27,820 nucleotides of DNA from JBCCSZ01 sp039199225 (GTDB taxonomy: Bacteria > Bacteroidota > Bacteroidia > Chitinophagales > Saprospiraceae). Made by a program: the position numbers and the translations under genes. Of this stretch, positions 1-7,015 are shown piece by piece. The number at the start of each line of letters is the position of its first letter. The stretch's first letter is position 1. Under the pieces are notes generated by a model. It was given only the letters and a program-made list of their open reading frames with translations. It did no database searches and was not told where the DNA came from. Location: the NCBI GenBank assembly GCA_039199225.1, contig JBCCSZ010000071.1, forward strand, positions 1 through 27,820, written 5' to 3'.

Positions 1-354
1 ACCTGGCTGGAACCGCTCAAGAATGGTCGTAACAAGCGCCATTTTGAGACCCTCAAGCTAGAGCGAAGCAGCGTATTTTTATTTCCACTGAATTGGACGG
101 TCGTACATCCCATTGATTCAGACAGCCCCTTGTACAAAAAGAATAGGGAAGAACTTGAGCAGATGAAAATAGAGTTCATCATCATGCTGAGGGGTTATGA
201 TGAGTCCTTCAACCAGTTGATTCACGCCAACAAGTCTTTTATTTGTGATGAAATCCGCTGGGGTTTTCGCTTCAAACCCATGTATTTTGAAGATGAAAAT
301 GGAACGACCCTTGAAATAGACAAGATCAATGACGTTGAAAAAATAGATTTATAA
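1..354 (+). CDS. Inward-rectifier K+ channel (KirBac type), C-terminal part
   Basis: Frame 1 is open from the first base to the TAA at 352-354, giving 117 residues with no start in view, so the gene is cut by the window edge. The visible part matches the cytoplasmic immunoglobulin-like C-terminal domain of the Kir family. It has the characteristic strand 'LNWTVVHPIDSDSPLY' (about residues 36-51), a 'GYDESFNQLIHA' stretch corresponding to the family's G-D-E-T...HAR segment, and the late block 'CDEIRWGFRF'. The pore and selectivity filter lie upstream of the window. In the family this domain gates a tetrameric K+ channel of the inner membrane. The TTG at 130 is internal and not a real start. 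The gene ends 55 bp before the sigma-factor gene and is probably transcribed separately from it. Confidence 0.85.
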   Translation, partial: TWLEPLKNGRNKRHFETLKLERSSVFLFPLNWTVVHPIDSDSPLYKKNREELEQMKIEFIIMLRGYDESFNQLIHANKSFICDEIRWGFRFKPMYFEDENGTTLEIDKINDVEKIDL

Positions 355-409
355 GTGGCGATTAAACCTTTGCCGCATATGCTAGTCAAAGCATCAAATC
401 ACACAGTAA

Positions 410-991
410 TTGAAAGCATCTGTGCAAAACATTAGCGACGATCAAATTTTGCAGTTAGTAGGCAACCCGGATTCCTTAGAGAAGGGATTCCGCTTATTGA
501 TGCAAAAATACCAAGAGCGGGTCTACTGGCAGATTCGGCGCTTGGTGGTCGAACATGAGGATGCCAATGATGTGATCCAGAATACCTTTATCAAAGTATT
601 TAAAAATATCGGGTCTTTCGAAGGAAAGTCTCAACTTTACACTTGGCTGTATCGCATTGCAACCAATGAGGCCATTACTTTTCTGAACAAGAAAAAACGG
701 AAGGCGGCCAGTTCGCTGGACGACGAAGAGGCTCTGTTGGCCAACCGTTTGGAGGCAGATACCTACTTTGATGGAGACAAGGCCCAGCGAATGCTTCAGA
801 TGGCCCTGGCTACTCTGCCCGAAAAACAGCGCCTTGTCTTTCATATGCGATACTACGATGAGATGAGCTACAAAGACATCTCAGAAGTATTGGGAACGAG
901 CGTGGGAGGGCTCAAGGCGAGCTATCACCATGCTGCTAAGAAAATTGAAAATTACCTAAGAGGAACAGAATCGAATGGAGGAGGGGCCTGA
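410..991 (+). CDS. ECF-type RNA polymerase sigma factor
   Basis: This 193-residue protein has the two-domain layout of extracytoplasmic-function sigma factors. Region 2 (about residues 25-95) contains 'DANDVIQNTFIKVF' and the -10-recognising 'YTWLYRIATNEAITFLNKKKR'. Region 4 (about residues 135-185) is a helix-turn-helix with 'LPEKQRLVFHMRYYDEMSY' and 'LGTSVGGLKASYHHA'. It would direct RNA polymerase to a small stress regulon. The first possible start is TTG at 410, directly after an in-frame TAA; GTG at 422 is the alternative. A box one base off TAnnTTTG sits at 365-372 and could be the promoter. The following membrane-protein gene and the secreted Spy-like gene make this the usual Bacteroidota sigma/partner/sensor operon. 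Confidence 0.93.
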   Translation: MKASVQNISDDQILQLVGNPDSLEKGFRLLMQKYQERVYWQIRRLVVEHEDANDVIQNTFIKVFKNIGSFEGKSQLYTWLYRIATNEAITFLNKKKRKAASSLDDEEALLANRLEADTYFDGDKAQRMLQMALATLPEKQRLVFHMRYYDEMSYKDISEVLGTSVGGLKASYHHAAKKIENYLRGTESNGGGA

Positions 992-1017
992 TGCCAGACC
1001 CGTTGTCCATCAAGTAA
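977..1017 (+). promoter_or_regulatory. Strong SD plus 8-codon mini-ORF linking sigma and anti-sigma genes
   Basis: GGAGGAGGGG at 977-986 is an unusually good Shine-Dalgarno for this phylum. It sits at ideal distance from an ATG at 991 that overlaps the sigma stop codon as TGATG. That ATG opens only eight codons (MPDPLSIK) before TAA at 1015-1017, which is 8 nt ahead of the ATG at 1026 of the next gene. It could pass ribosomes from one gene to the next. The purines also encode the Gly-Gly-Gly-Ala tail of the sigma factor, so chance is a real alternative. Confidence 0.25.
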
Positions 1018-1025
1018 TATCAAAG

Positions 1026-1562
1026 ATGAAGAATAAGAAAGAAATAAAGGATGAATTGTCTTCCATCTCTCCATTACTATCCAAAATGAAGCAGGAGCAG
1101 GAAGACCCCTTTCGGGTGCCACACAATTACTTTGAGCAACTGCCGGACGACATCATGCAGCGCCTGAAGGCAGAAGCGGCTCCCGAACCGGTCGATACGC
1201 CAAGTGTTTCCTGGATCGATCGGATGCTGGAGAGCCTGTCCGCTCTGCTGCAGCCAAGAATGGCAATGGCTTTTGCTAGTATGGTTTTGGTGATTGTGGC
1301 GACCTTCTTCTTTCTTCGGTCACCCGTTGAAGAAAATCCGACGGCAATCGCAGAGACCCAGGAGGAGATTAGCGATCAGGAGATAGCTGCCTACATCGAG
1401 GCCAACATCGACGAATTTGATGCCGAGCTGTTGTTTGCCGAAAGTGATTTTCAAGACGAGCTGCAAGACAACACACTGGATTTGGAAGCAGAGGAACTAG
1501 ATAAATACTTAGACGACTTGATCGACGATTTGGATGCGTCCGAATTGGAACAATTACTATAA
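1026..1562 (+). CDS. Single-pass membrane protein, probable anti-sigma partner of the ECF factor
   Basis: From ATG 1026 this is 178 residues. A charged cytoplasmic N-terminus contains the Bacteroidota-typical 'DPFRVPHNYFEQLPD' block (about residues 27-41). One hydrophobic helix follows at about residues 80-97. The C-terminal half is highly acidic and begins with repeats such as 'EEISDQEIAAYIEANIDEFD'. No zinc-binding HxxxCxxC anti-sigma motif is visible, so the anti-sigma role is inferred from position and topology. An in-frame ATG at 975 would add 17 residues and overlap the sigma gene by 17 nt. I prefer 1026 because the extra residues look unlike a protein N-terminus. The next gene encodes a secreted sensor, so this protein may carry its signal across the membrane. 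Confidence 0.75.
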   Translation: MKNKKEIKDELSSISPLLSKMKQEQEDPFRVPHNYFEQLPDDIMQRLKAEAAPEPVDTPSVSWIDRMLESLSALLQPRMAMAFASMVLVIVATFFFLRSPVEENPTAIAETQEEISDQEIAAYIEANIDEFDAELLFAESDFQDELQDNTLDLEAEELDKYLDDLIDDLDASELEQLL

Positions 1563-1699
1563 CAAAACCCAAGTTGCGATCCTGGCCTTCTCCGCTTACT
1601 CGGCTGATAAATAGGAATCGAAACTTGAGTATGATAAAGGCTGAAAAATTTGAGCGGCCAGTCTTTTTTAGTTAACCACTAAACAGCATAGAAAAATTA

Positions 1700-2176
1700 A
1701 TGACGATGAAACATATCCTAATCTTATTGAGCTTGTTTTTGACGACAAGTGCTGTACTCAATGCCCAAGGGAATGGGGATGTCGAGGCGCGTATCAACAA
1801 AGCACGCAAAGATTTTTTTGAGAAAGAACTACAACTTTCTGCTGCGGAGTCTGAGGGGTTCTGGCCTATCTACGACCAAATGCGGGATGAGCAAGAGGAA
1901 CTGAAGAAAACTTATCAGATGGATCGTAAGGTCGAGCTAATGTCTGATTCGGAGGTGGAAGACTACATTTTGCGTGGATTTGAATTGGAGCAAAAGGAAA
2001 TTGAACTGAAGAAGAAATACTTTGCTGAGTTCAAAAAGGTGATGTCGATTCGGAAGATCGCTACCTTGAAACGGACCGAAAAGCGCTTTAAGCGCGAACT
2101 GCTCAAGCGCATGGCCAAACGACGTCAGAATGCCCGTAATAAGCGGCAGCAAAGGAATTCAGACGATAATTTTTAG
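1700..2176 (+). CDS. Secreted Spy/CpxP-like protein ('sensor of ECF-type sigma factor' family)
   Basis: This 158-residue protein starts with a signal peptide (about residues 1-22, ending near 'LNAQG'). The rest is almost entirely charged alpha-helix. It carries 'ELQLSAAESEGFWPIYDQM', the conserved 'L(T/S)..E...FWPIY' signature of the Bacteroidota periplasmic sensors found beside ECF factors. These are related to the LTxxQ proteins Spy and CpxP. The C-terminal 30 residues are strongly basic (KRTEKRFKRELLKR and on). The likely role is to detect misfolded or aggregated envelope protein and feed back on the sigma factor. That role is inferred from the family and from the operon. The ATG at 1706 is an alternative start two codons in. 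Confidence 0.8.
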   Translation: MTMKHILILLSLFLTTSAVLNAQGNGDVEARINKARKDFFEKELQLSAAESEGFWPIYDQMRDEQEELKKTYQMDRKVELMSDSEVEDYILRGFELEQKEIELKKKYFAEFKKVMSIRKIATLKRTEKRFKRELLKRMAKRRQNARNKRQQRNSDDNF

Positions 2177-2186
2177 GTTCCTGTTT

Positions 2187-2235
2187 TTTCAAGTACCTTG
2201 AGGGATTGACCATCAAATCCTTGAGGTACTTGAAA
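2187..2235 (+). promoter_or_regulatory. Long hairpin covering the rsmA start region
   Basis: TTTCAAGTACCT (2187-2198) and AGGTACTTGAAA (2224-2235) are a perfect 12-bp inverted repeat with a 25-nt loop. The loop can itself form GGATT/AATCC (2203-2207 with 2216-2220). The outer stem can be lengthened by pairing the T run 2184-2186 with the A run from 2238, across a GC bulge. All plausible rsmA start codons (TTG at 2206, 2221 and 2230) lie inside this structure. No U tract follows either arm, which argues against an intrinsic terminator. Confidence 0.6.
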
Positions 2236-3024
2236 GCAAAAAAATCTTTTGGTCAGCATTTTCTAAAGGATGAATCCATCTCTCATCGCATTGCAGGCCT
2301 CCTGCAACTCAGCGATCAATACCAGAAAGTACTCGAAATAGGTCCAGGCAAAGGGATGCTTACGCAATACCTCCTCGATAGAACTTACGAGTTGGTGGTT
2401 GTGGAAGCAGATCGGGATATGGTTCCCATCTTAAAAAGGACGTTTCCACAGCTCAAGGGGCAAATCATCGAAGGGGATTTCCTGCGGCAAGACTTACAGC
2501 TGTTTTTCCCCAAGGGGGAGCCTTTTGCTATAATTGGCAATTTTCCATACAATATTTCTTCTCAAATCCTTTTTCGCTTGCTCGACTACAAAGAACAGGT
2601 ACCCGAATTGGTGGGCATGTTTCAAAAGGAAATGGCGGAGCGAGTCGTGTCGGAGCCGGGAAGCAAAACCTATGGTGTCATCAGCGTTTTGGTGCAGGCT
2701 TTTTACGAAGGGACATACTGTTTTACGGTTGATAGAAGTGCTTTCAGTCCTCCTCCCAGGGTGCAATCTGCCGTGATTCGGCTACAGCGAAAAGCCGATC
2801 TTCAGCTTGGATGCGACCAAAAGCTGTTCAAGCGGGTGGTGAAGCAGGCGTTTAGCCAGCGTCGGAAAATGCTGCGCAATACTATGAAGTCTTTTGTAAA
2901 GGGAAATGAGATGCTCGGGGAAGACTTTTTTATGCAACGTCCAGAGCGCTTATCTGTGGCTGATTTTGTGCAACTGACCAATCGCATCGAGGAGGTGATG
3001 AACAGCCTGAAAAGCGATGATTGA
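2206..3024 (+). CDS. rsmA: 16S rRNA (adenine(1518)-N6/adenine(1519)-N6)-dimethyltransferase
   Basis: RsmA (KsgA) dimethylates two adjacent adenines in helix 45 of 16S rRNA, late in 30S assembly, using S-adenosylmethionine. The 272-residue length is normal for the family. The visible signatures are the N-terminal 'KKSFGQHFLKD' (12-22), the SAM-binding motif I 'EIGPGKG' (44-50), the acidic 'VVEADRDM' (65-72), the catalytic 'GNFPYNIS' (111-118), and 'FSPPPRVQSAVIRL' before the helical C-terminal domain with 'FSQRRKMLRN'. No ATG lies near the N-terminus. Starts are TTG at 2206, 2221 or 2230, and family alignment would allow any of them. The gene lies 29 bp after the sensor gene. It ends one base before the last base of the opposing gene. 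Confidence 0.95.
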   Translation: MTIKSLRYLKAKKSFGQHFLKDESISHRIAGLLQLSDQYQKVLEIGPGKGMLTQYLLDRTYELVVVEADRDMVPILKRTFPQLKGQIIEGDFLRQDLQLFFPKGEPFAIIGNFPYNISSQILFRLLDYKEQVPELVGMFQKEMAERVVSEPGSKTYGVISVLVQAFYEGTYCFTVDRSAFSPPPRVQSAVIRLQRKADLQLGCDQKLFKRVVKQAFSQRRKMLRNTMKSFVKGNEMLGEDFFMQRPERLSVADFVQLTNRIEEVMNSLKSDD

Positions 3025-3582
3025 CTAGTATTCGATCTTGTACGATATGATTTGCAGACCATCCTCGAAAGAAGCCGTATCCTGCCACTTTAATCGATAA
3101 GCCTTTTTAGAATTTGTAAAGAGTGGAATGCCCTCACCCAGGATGAGCGGATTGAGCTTGAGTTTCAGCTCATCGATCATCTCGTGTTCCAGCAACCAAG
3201 CGGCAAATTGGCCACCACCACAGAGGTAAATATCGGAGCCTTCCGTCGCCTTCAAGTGGCGAATGATCTCTATGTCCAATGGACAGACTTTCACGCTGTC
3301 TGCAGCCTTTTCAAAAGAAAGCGAGTTGGAAAAAAGATAATGTTGCATATGAGAATAGGCAGGCTGGCCGGGTTCCAAGCCATATTGATAGCCAAACTCG
3401 TAGGTTCGGCGCCCCATGATGACCGTGTCGAAAGATTGTAGGTCGCTCATGTATTGCTCAACGCCCTTACCTTGTTGCACAAAGCCACTGATGTCGTCCT
3501 TGGGGCCAGCTATGAAGCCATCCAAGGAGGCAGCGACGTAGTAAATGATTTTTCTATTATGTTTATCCACAATATAATCCAA
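3025..3582 (-). CDS. Dihydrofolate reductase family protein (RibD C-terminal domain fold)
   Basis: This 185-residue protein has the DHFR/RibD_C fold of stand-alone pyrimidine-reductase-like proteins. It has an N-terminal strand with 'YYVAASLDGFIAGPKDD', then 'DTVIMGRRTYEFGY' (an NADPH-side motif), 'DIYLCGGGQFAAWLL' (the glycine-rich cofactor loop), and 'ELKLKLNPLILGEGIPLF' near the end. Such proteins reduce small heterocyclic substrates with NADPH, but the actual substrate here is unknown. The longest start is TTG at 3582; GTG at 3570 is nearly as good. It lies 29 bp downstream of the secreted-protein gene on the same strand and is probably cotranscribed with it. Its stop codon directly abuts that of rsmA on the opposite strand. 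Confidence 0.88.
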   Translation of the reverse strand: MDYIVDKHNRKIIYYVAASLDGFIAGPKDDISGFVQQGKGVEQYMSDLQSFDTVIMGRRTYEFGYQYGLEPGQPAYSHMQHYLFSNSLSFEKAADSVKVCPLDIEIIRHLKATEGSDIYLCGGGQFAAWLLEHEMIDELKLKLNPLILGEGIPLFTNSKKAYRLKWQDTASFEDGLQIISYKIEY

Positions 3583-3611
3583 CCTTCGTGAGGAGCGATT
3601 GGTTCCCTTGC

Positions 3612-4283
3612 CTATGATTTATTGCGTTCGTTGTACTTCAACACGTACAGATAAAGCTGTTCCTCTTTTTTGGTATTCTTGAGGTAGTGGGCAAGCAATT
3701 TTTTATCGTCTCCGATGAGCTTGAAAACACCCTCTTTGTCAAAGGGCAGCAACTCTCCGGTTTTGAGCTTGTAAAGATATTGAGTGGATTTGTATTTAAC
3801 TTTTCCTTCCTTGGTATCTTGGTCTCTGTAGGATCGTTGAACGTATCGCTGGGCTTTCAACTTTTCTTTGGTGATGTGGCAGAGTGGACCGATGAGGCCA
3901 GCCTTGCAAAACAAGTTTTCGCCAATCCTGAAATAAGTACCTGTTTCGGTACTGATGGCGATCACACTTTCGACAGGAACATCTATGGAGGCATCTCCCA
4001 GAGTGTCGAGCTGCTTGATTCTGCGTATTTTGATGCTGTTTAGAAAGTCCTTCGACCTTCTGAGGCCCATGCTATTGGCATCCATGCCCCCGCTGTACAG
4101 ATTCCTCTTGGTGGTCTTGCCCTGCTTAAGTTCAACTTCTTCCAAAGTGAGGTCGGGCTGGTCGTTGACAAGTGCTTCTTCTGATAGATAGAGGCCAGGT
4201 TTGAGCAGCCTTTTCTGTGCCTGGACGCTCAATGGTAAATAAAAAATGACAAGTAGGGATATAAGAGTTGTAAAACGGTACAT
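3612..4283 (-). CDS. Secreted protein of unknown function
   Basis: I do not recognise this family. From ATG 4283 the protein is 223 residues (a GTG at 4289 adds two). It opens with a clear signal peptide, a hydrophobic core 'LISLLVIFYL' followed by 'VQAQ' as a cleavage region. The mature part is mixed alpha/beta and basic, with no membrane segment and one Cys pair (in 'LFCKAG' and 'PLCH'), so it is probably periplasmic or outer-membrane associated. An early 'PGLYLSEE' resembles the opening of many Bacteroidota conserved secreted proteins, but no domain can be named. It follows pepP by 72 bp and precedes the RibD-like gene by 29 bp, all on the minus strand. Confidence 0.72.
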   Translation of the reverse strand: MYRFTTLISLLVIFYLPLSVQAQKRLLKPGLYLSEEALVNDQPDLTLEEVELKQGKTTKRNLYSGGMDANSMGLRRSKDFLNSIKIRRIKQLDTLGDASIDVPVESVIAISTETGTYFRIGENLFCKAGLIGPLCHITKEKLKAQRYVQRSYRDQDTKEGKVKYKSTQYLYKLKTGELLPFDKEGVFKLIGDDKKLLAHYLKNTKKEEQLYLYVLKYNERNKS

Positions 4284-4355
4284 TTTCACAGCATTTTAGT
4301 CTAAAACGTAGCAGTGTCGTTTGATATTGAATGGAAGCTCAAAAAGCCAGCCAAA

Positions 4356-5666
4356 TCAACCGTTGCTGTAGGCCACTTGCGCGTTCATCAACTCTTCAAT
4401 TGCTTCTACCTCTACTGGAATATTTGCCGTTAGATCGATCGGCCCTTCATCTGTCACCAAAATGTTGTTTTCCAGGCGAATGCCCAGTTGCTCTTCTGGA
4501 ATGTATATGCCGGGCTCCACCGTAAAGACCATACCTGCCTGAATGGGCATATATCGGTCGGCCAGATCGTGTACATCCAAGCCAAGGTGATGGGAAGTAC
4601 CGTGCATAAAGTATTTTTTGTAGGCAGGGCGATCCGGATTTTGCTGTCGGACGGTTTCACGGCTCAGCAACTTTAGGCCGATGAGTTCGGATTCCATTAA
4701 TTGGCCGACTTCCTTGTGGTATTCTTCCAAAGTCATTCCCGGTACCAGGAGTTGGGTGGCTGTTTGCATGACGCGGAGTACTGCCTCATATACCTGGCGC
4801 TGGCGCTCAGAAAAGCGCCCGCTGACGGGTAGGCAGCGGCTAAGGTCTGCGGCATAGTTGGCATATTCGGCTCCAAAATCCAGGAGGAGGACTTCACCGT
4901 GGTGGCAACGCTGGTTGTTGTCATTGTAGTGCAGTACACAAGCATTGGCACCACTGGCAACGATGGGGCTGTAGGCATGTCCGTTGGCCCGTCGGCGAAT
5001 GAACTCGTGAATGATTTCTGCTTCTATTTCGTATTCCATCACCCCTGGTCTGACAAATTCGCAAACCCTTTTGAATGCTTGGCCAGTGATTTGGATGGCG
5101 TGTTGAATCAACGGAAGCTCGTAGGCAGATTTGAGCATGCCGAGCTTTTTCAGTATCGGTTGCGCCCGCTGGTAGTTGTGCGCCGGATAGCGTTCGCGCA
5201 GCGATTGAGCGAAGCGCAGGTCGCGGGTCTGCAGCTTGGAGCGAAAATGATCGTTTTCATTGGTATTGATGTAGATGTTTTGAGCCATCAGGATCAATTC
5301 ATGTAGGATGACTTCCATTTCTTCCAGCCAATACACCTTGGGTATACCGGACATTTCGCTGGCACCTCTTTTGTCGAGTTGTTGGCCTTCCCAAGTAGCA
5401 AGTTTTTCGCTGCCTTTGCGAATGAACAGCAATTCCCGAAAATCACTTTTGACACAGTCTGGAAAGAGTACCAAAACGCTTTTCTCTTGATCAATGCCAC
5501 ACAAATAAAAGAAATGAGAGTTTTGGCGAAAGGGGAAAAATTGATCGCCGTTCCGCGGCATGCGGTCATTGGAATTGAAAATAGCGATGGACTGCGGTTG
5601 CAGCTGTTGCATAAATCGCCTCCGATGGAGCTTGAACATCTCAGGGTTGAGCGCCTCGTACTTCAT
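4356..5666 (-). CDS. pepP: Xaa-Pro aminopeptidase (aminopeptidase P, M24B)
   Basis: Aminopeptidase P removes an N-terminal residue that precedes proline and uses two metal ions. The 436 residues contain the N-terminal AMP_N domain (about 1-140, with 'NSHFFYLCGI') and the C-terminal pita-bread M24 domain (about 180-425). All five expected metal ligands are visible: D263 in 'LLDFGA', D274 in 'AADLSR', H359 in 'HGTSHHLGLDVHD', E384 in 'TVEPGIYI' and E399 in 'IRLENN'. Start ATG at 5666. There is no signal peptide, so it is cytoplasmic. It may finish the breakdown of proline-containing peptides brought in by the POT carriers encoded further right. Its own upstream gap is 130 bp with no clear promoter box. 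Confidence 0.95.
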   Translation of the reverse strand: MKYEALNPEMFKLHRRRFMQQLQPQSIAIFNSNDRMPRNGDQFFPFRQNSHFFYLCGIDQEKSVLVLFPDCVKSDFRELLFIRKGSEKLATWEGQQLDKRGASEMSGIPKVYWLEEMEVILHELILMAQNIYINTNENDHFRSKLQTRDLRFAQSLRERYPAHNYQRAQPILKKLGMLKSAYELPLIQHAIQITGQAFKRVCEFVRPGVMEYEIEAEIIHEFIRRRANGHAYSPIVASGANACVLHYNDNNQRCHHGEVLLLDFGAEYANYAADLSRCLPVSGRFSERQRQVYEAVLRVMQTATQLLVPGMTLEEYHKEVGQLMESELIGLKLLSRETVRQQNPDRPAYKKYFMHGTSHHLGLDVHDLADRYMPIQAGMVFTVEPGIYIPEEQLGIRLENNILVTDEGPIDLTANIPVEVEAIEELMNAQVAYSNG

Positions 5667-5796
5667 AAGTGTAGTTTTTTCTCATTTGTCAAGCCCTGGC
5701 ATACTACGATCTGGTCAGCAACCAGAATGCAATTCTAGAGGGCAAAATAACAATATATTTGAAGAAGTGGCTTTGAGGTGGATTTTTGAGGTTGGC

Positions 5797-6183
5797 TTAG
5801 AGTTGTTTGTCTACGGCTTCGAGCTGGCTTTCGTCCACCTGTCCGAACCACTTTTTGATTCTTTCCCGTGCGTTTTGACGCACTTCGTCATTGACATATG
5901 CAGCGACCGTTACAAGACCAAATCCGAGTACGCCCACATCATCTGTGTAGCCGATGATGGGTGTCAAATCTGGTATGGCATCGAATAAAGCCAGGAAATA
6001 TCCAAGTGCACCGATGATGATGTGCTTTGCCCATGCAGGTGTTTCTTTGCGGCGATAAGCATAAAATAGCAGCAATGCCGTATAGACGGTTTTGATACCG
6101 GCCTGTTGGGCGTAAAATTTGGTTTTCTGCCAGAAAGAACTTTCAGAAAACTTATCAGCATACTTTTTTAATAGATCTTTCAT
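5797..6183 (-). CDS. YkvA family membrane protein (DUF1232)
   Basis: The protein has 128 residues. The DUF1232 core is clear: 'AKHIIIGALGYFLALFDAIPDLTPIIGYTDDVGVLGF' spans about residues 55-91, with the diagnostic 'D.IPD..P..G..DD' pattern. It predicts one or two short membrane-embedded helices. An amphipathic basic N-terminus and a charged C-terminal helix flank this core. The family is widespread and has no established biochemical role. ATG at 6183 is the only good start. The gene lies between ruvC and pepP with gaps of 142 and 130 bp, so it is likely an independent unit. Its 5' region holds AT-rich sequence with an imperfect TATATTTC box at 6220-6227. Confidence 0.85.
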   Translation of the reverse strand: MKDLLKKYADKFSESSFWQKTKFYAQQAGIKTVYTALLLFYAYRRKETPAWAKHIIIGALGYFLALFDAIPDLTPIIGYTDDVGVLGFGLVTVAAYVNDEVRQNARERIKKWFGQVDESQLEAVDKQL

Positions 6184-6325
6184 CTCTAACGAATGTACTA
6201 TAAATATCGACCTTTTAGAGAAATATAAATGTTAAAAACCATACCATTAACATAAATTAGTCGAAGATTGTTGGAAATTCGACAACTGCCGTGAAATGCT
6301 CGTTTTTCCTTTTAACGCAGGAGTA

Positions 6326-6883
6326 TTAGGCAATCTTATCTGGATTATCACTTAAAAAGCTGGACCAGTCGCTGTACCGCTTCTTTCCTGACAATTTACT
6401 CCCGGACTGAAAGTGTAGGCAGATGGCCGCCGCAAGGGCATCGGTTGCATCAAAGGTCTGAGCATCAAGGGGCTGCTTTAAGATGCTGGACAACATGGCT
6501 GCTACTTGTTCCTTGGAGGCATTGCCATTGCCCGTTACAGACTGTTTGATCTTTTTGGGAGAATATTCTGTGATTTCTAAGCCCATGGTCATCCCTGCAG
6601 CAATGGCAACACCTTGAGCGCGGCCCAATTTGAGCATGGATTGTACATTTTTGCCATAGAAGGGCGCTTCCACGGACATGGCGTCTGGCCGGTGCAAGCG
6701 AATCAGCTCTTGCAATCTTTCAAAGATACGCCTCAGCTTGTGGTGGTGGGAGCTTAGGTGGCTCATCTTTACGACGCCCATTTCGATCAAATGAGGATTT
6801 CGATTTCTGATCTCAATCACTGCATAGCCGAGAATGTTGGTTCCTGGGTCTATGCCCATCAGTCGCTTGATCTGCTTTGCCAT
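6326..6883 (-). CDS. ruvC: Holliday junction resolvase RuvC
   Basis: RuvC is the dimeric endonuclease that cuts Holliday junctions after RuvAB branch migration. From ATG 6883 the protein is 185 residues. The catalytic acidic residues are visible: D12 in 'MGIDPGTNILGY', E72 in 'MSVEAPFYGKN', and D145 and D148 in 'FDATDALAAAICLH'. The conserved 'YSPKKIKQSVTGNGNASKEQV' stretch is present. The open frame reaches to 6949, but those 22 extra residues do not resemble RuvC and probably represent the 5' region shared with the divergent gene at 7016. ruvA lies about 15 kb away in this window, and ruvB is not in view. Confidence 0.94.
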   Translation of the reverse strand: MAKQIKRLMGIDPGTNILGYAVIEIRNRNPHLIEMGVVKMSHLSSHHHKLRRIFERLQELIRLHRPDAMSVEAPFYGKNVQSMLKLGRAQGVAIAAGMTMGLEITEYSPKKIKQSVTGNGNASKEQVAAMLSSILKQPLDAQTFDATDALAAAICLHFQSGSKLSGKKRYSDWSSFLSDNPDKIA

Positions 6884-6970
6884 TGGCGAAAGGTACAGCG
6901 AATATGCAAGCTGCGCAACTGCCGAGGAGCTGTAAATTCTAGCTTGCACTAGGTCCTTCGAACATTTTCG

Positions 6971-6978
6971 TTACTTTG
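6971..6978 (+). promoter_or_regulatory. Possible -7 box for the flippase-like gene
   Basis: TTACTTTG followed by CA resembles the Bacteroidota -7 consensus TAnnTTTG with one spacer base missing. It lies about 38 nt before the TTG at 7016, in the only intergenic space between ruvC and that gene. No good -33 TTTG was found at the expected distance. Confidence 0.3.
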
Positions 6979-7015
6979 CACGTATCTCTTTTGACGTTCA
7001 CCCAATGACCCACTT

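Noticed and set aside
1641..1668. Possible terminator after the anti-sigma gene (GGCTG ... CGGCC followed by a T run)
   Set aside because: The stem is only five pairs with a wobble, and the right arm is separated from the T run by several unpaired bases. The operon also appears to continue to the sensor gene.
6884..6949. 22-residue N-terminal extension of RuvC
   Set aside because: It has no family resemblance and probably represents the intergenic region shared with the divergent gene at 7016.
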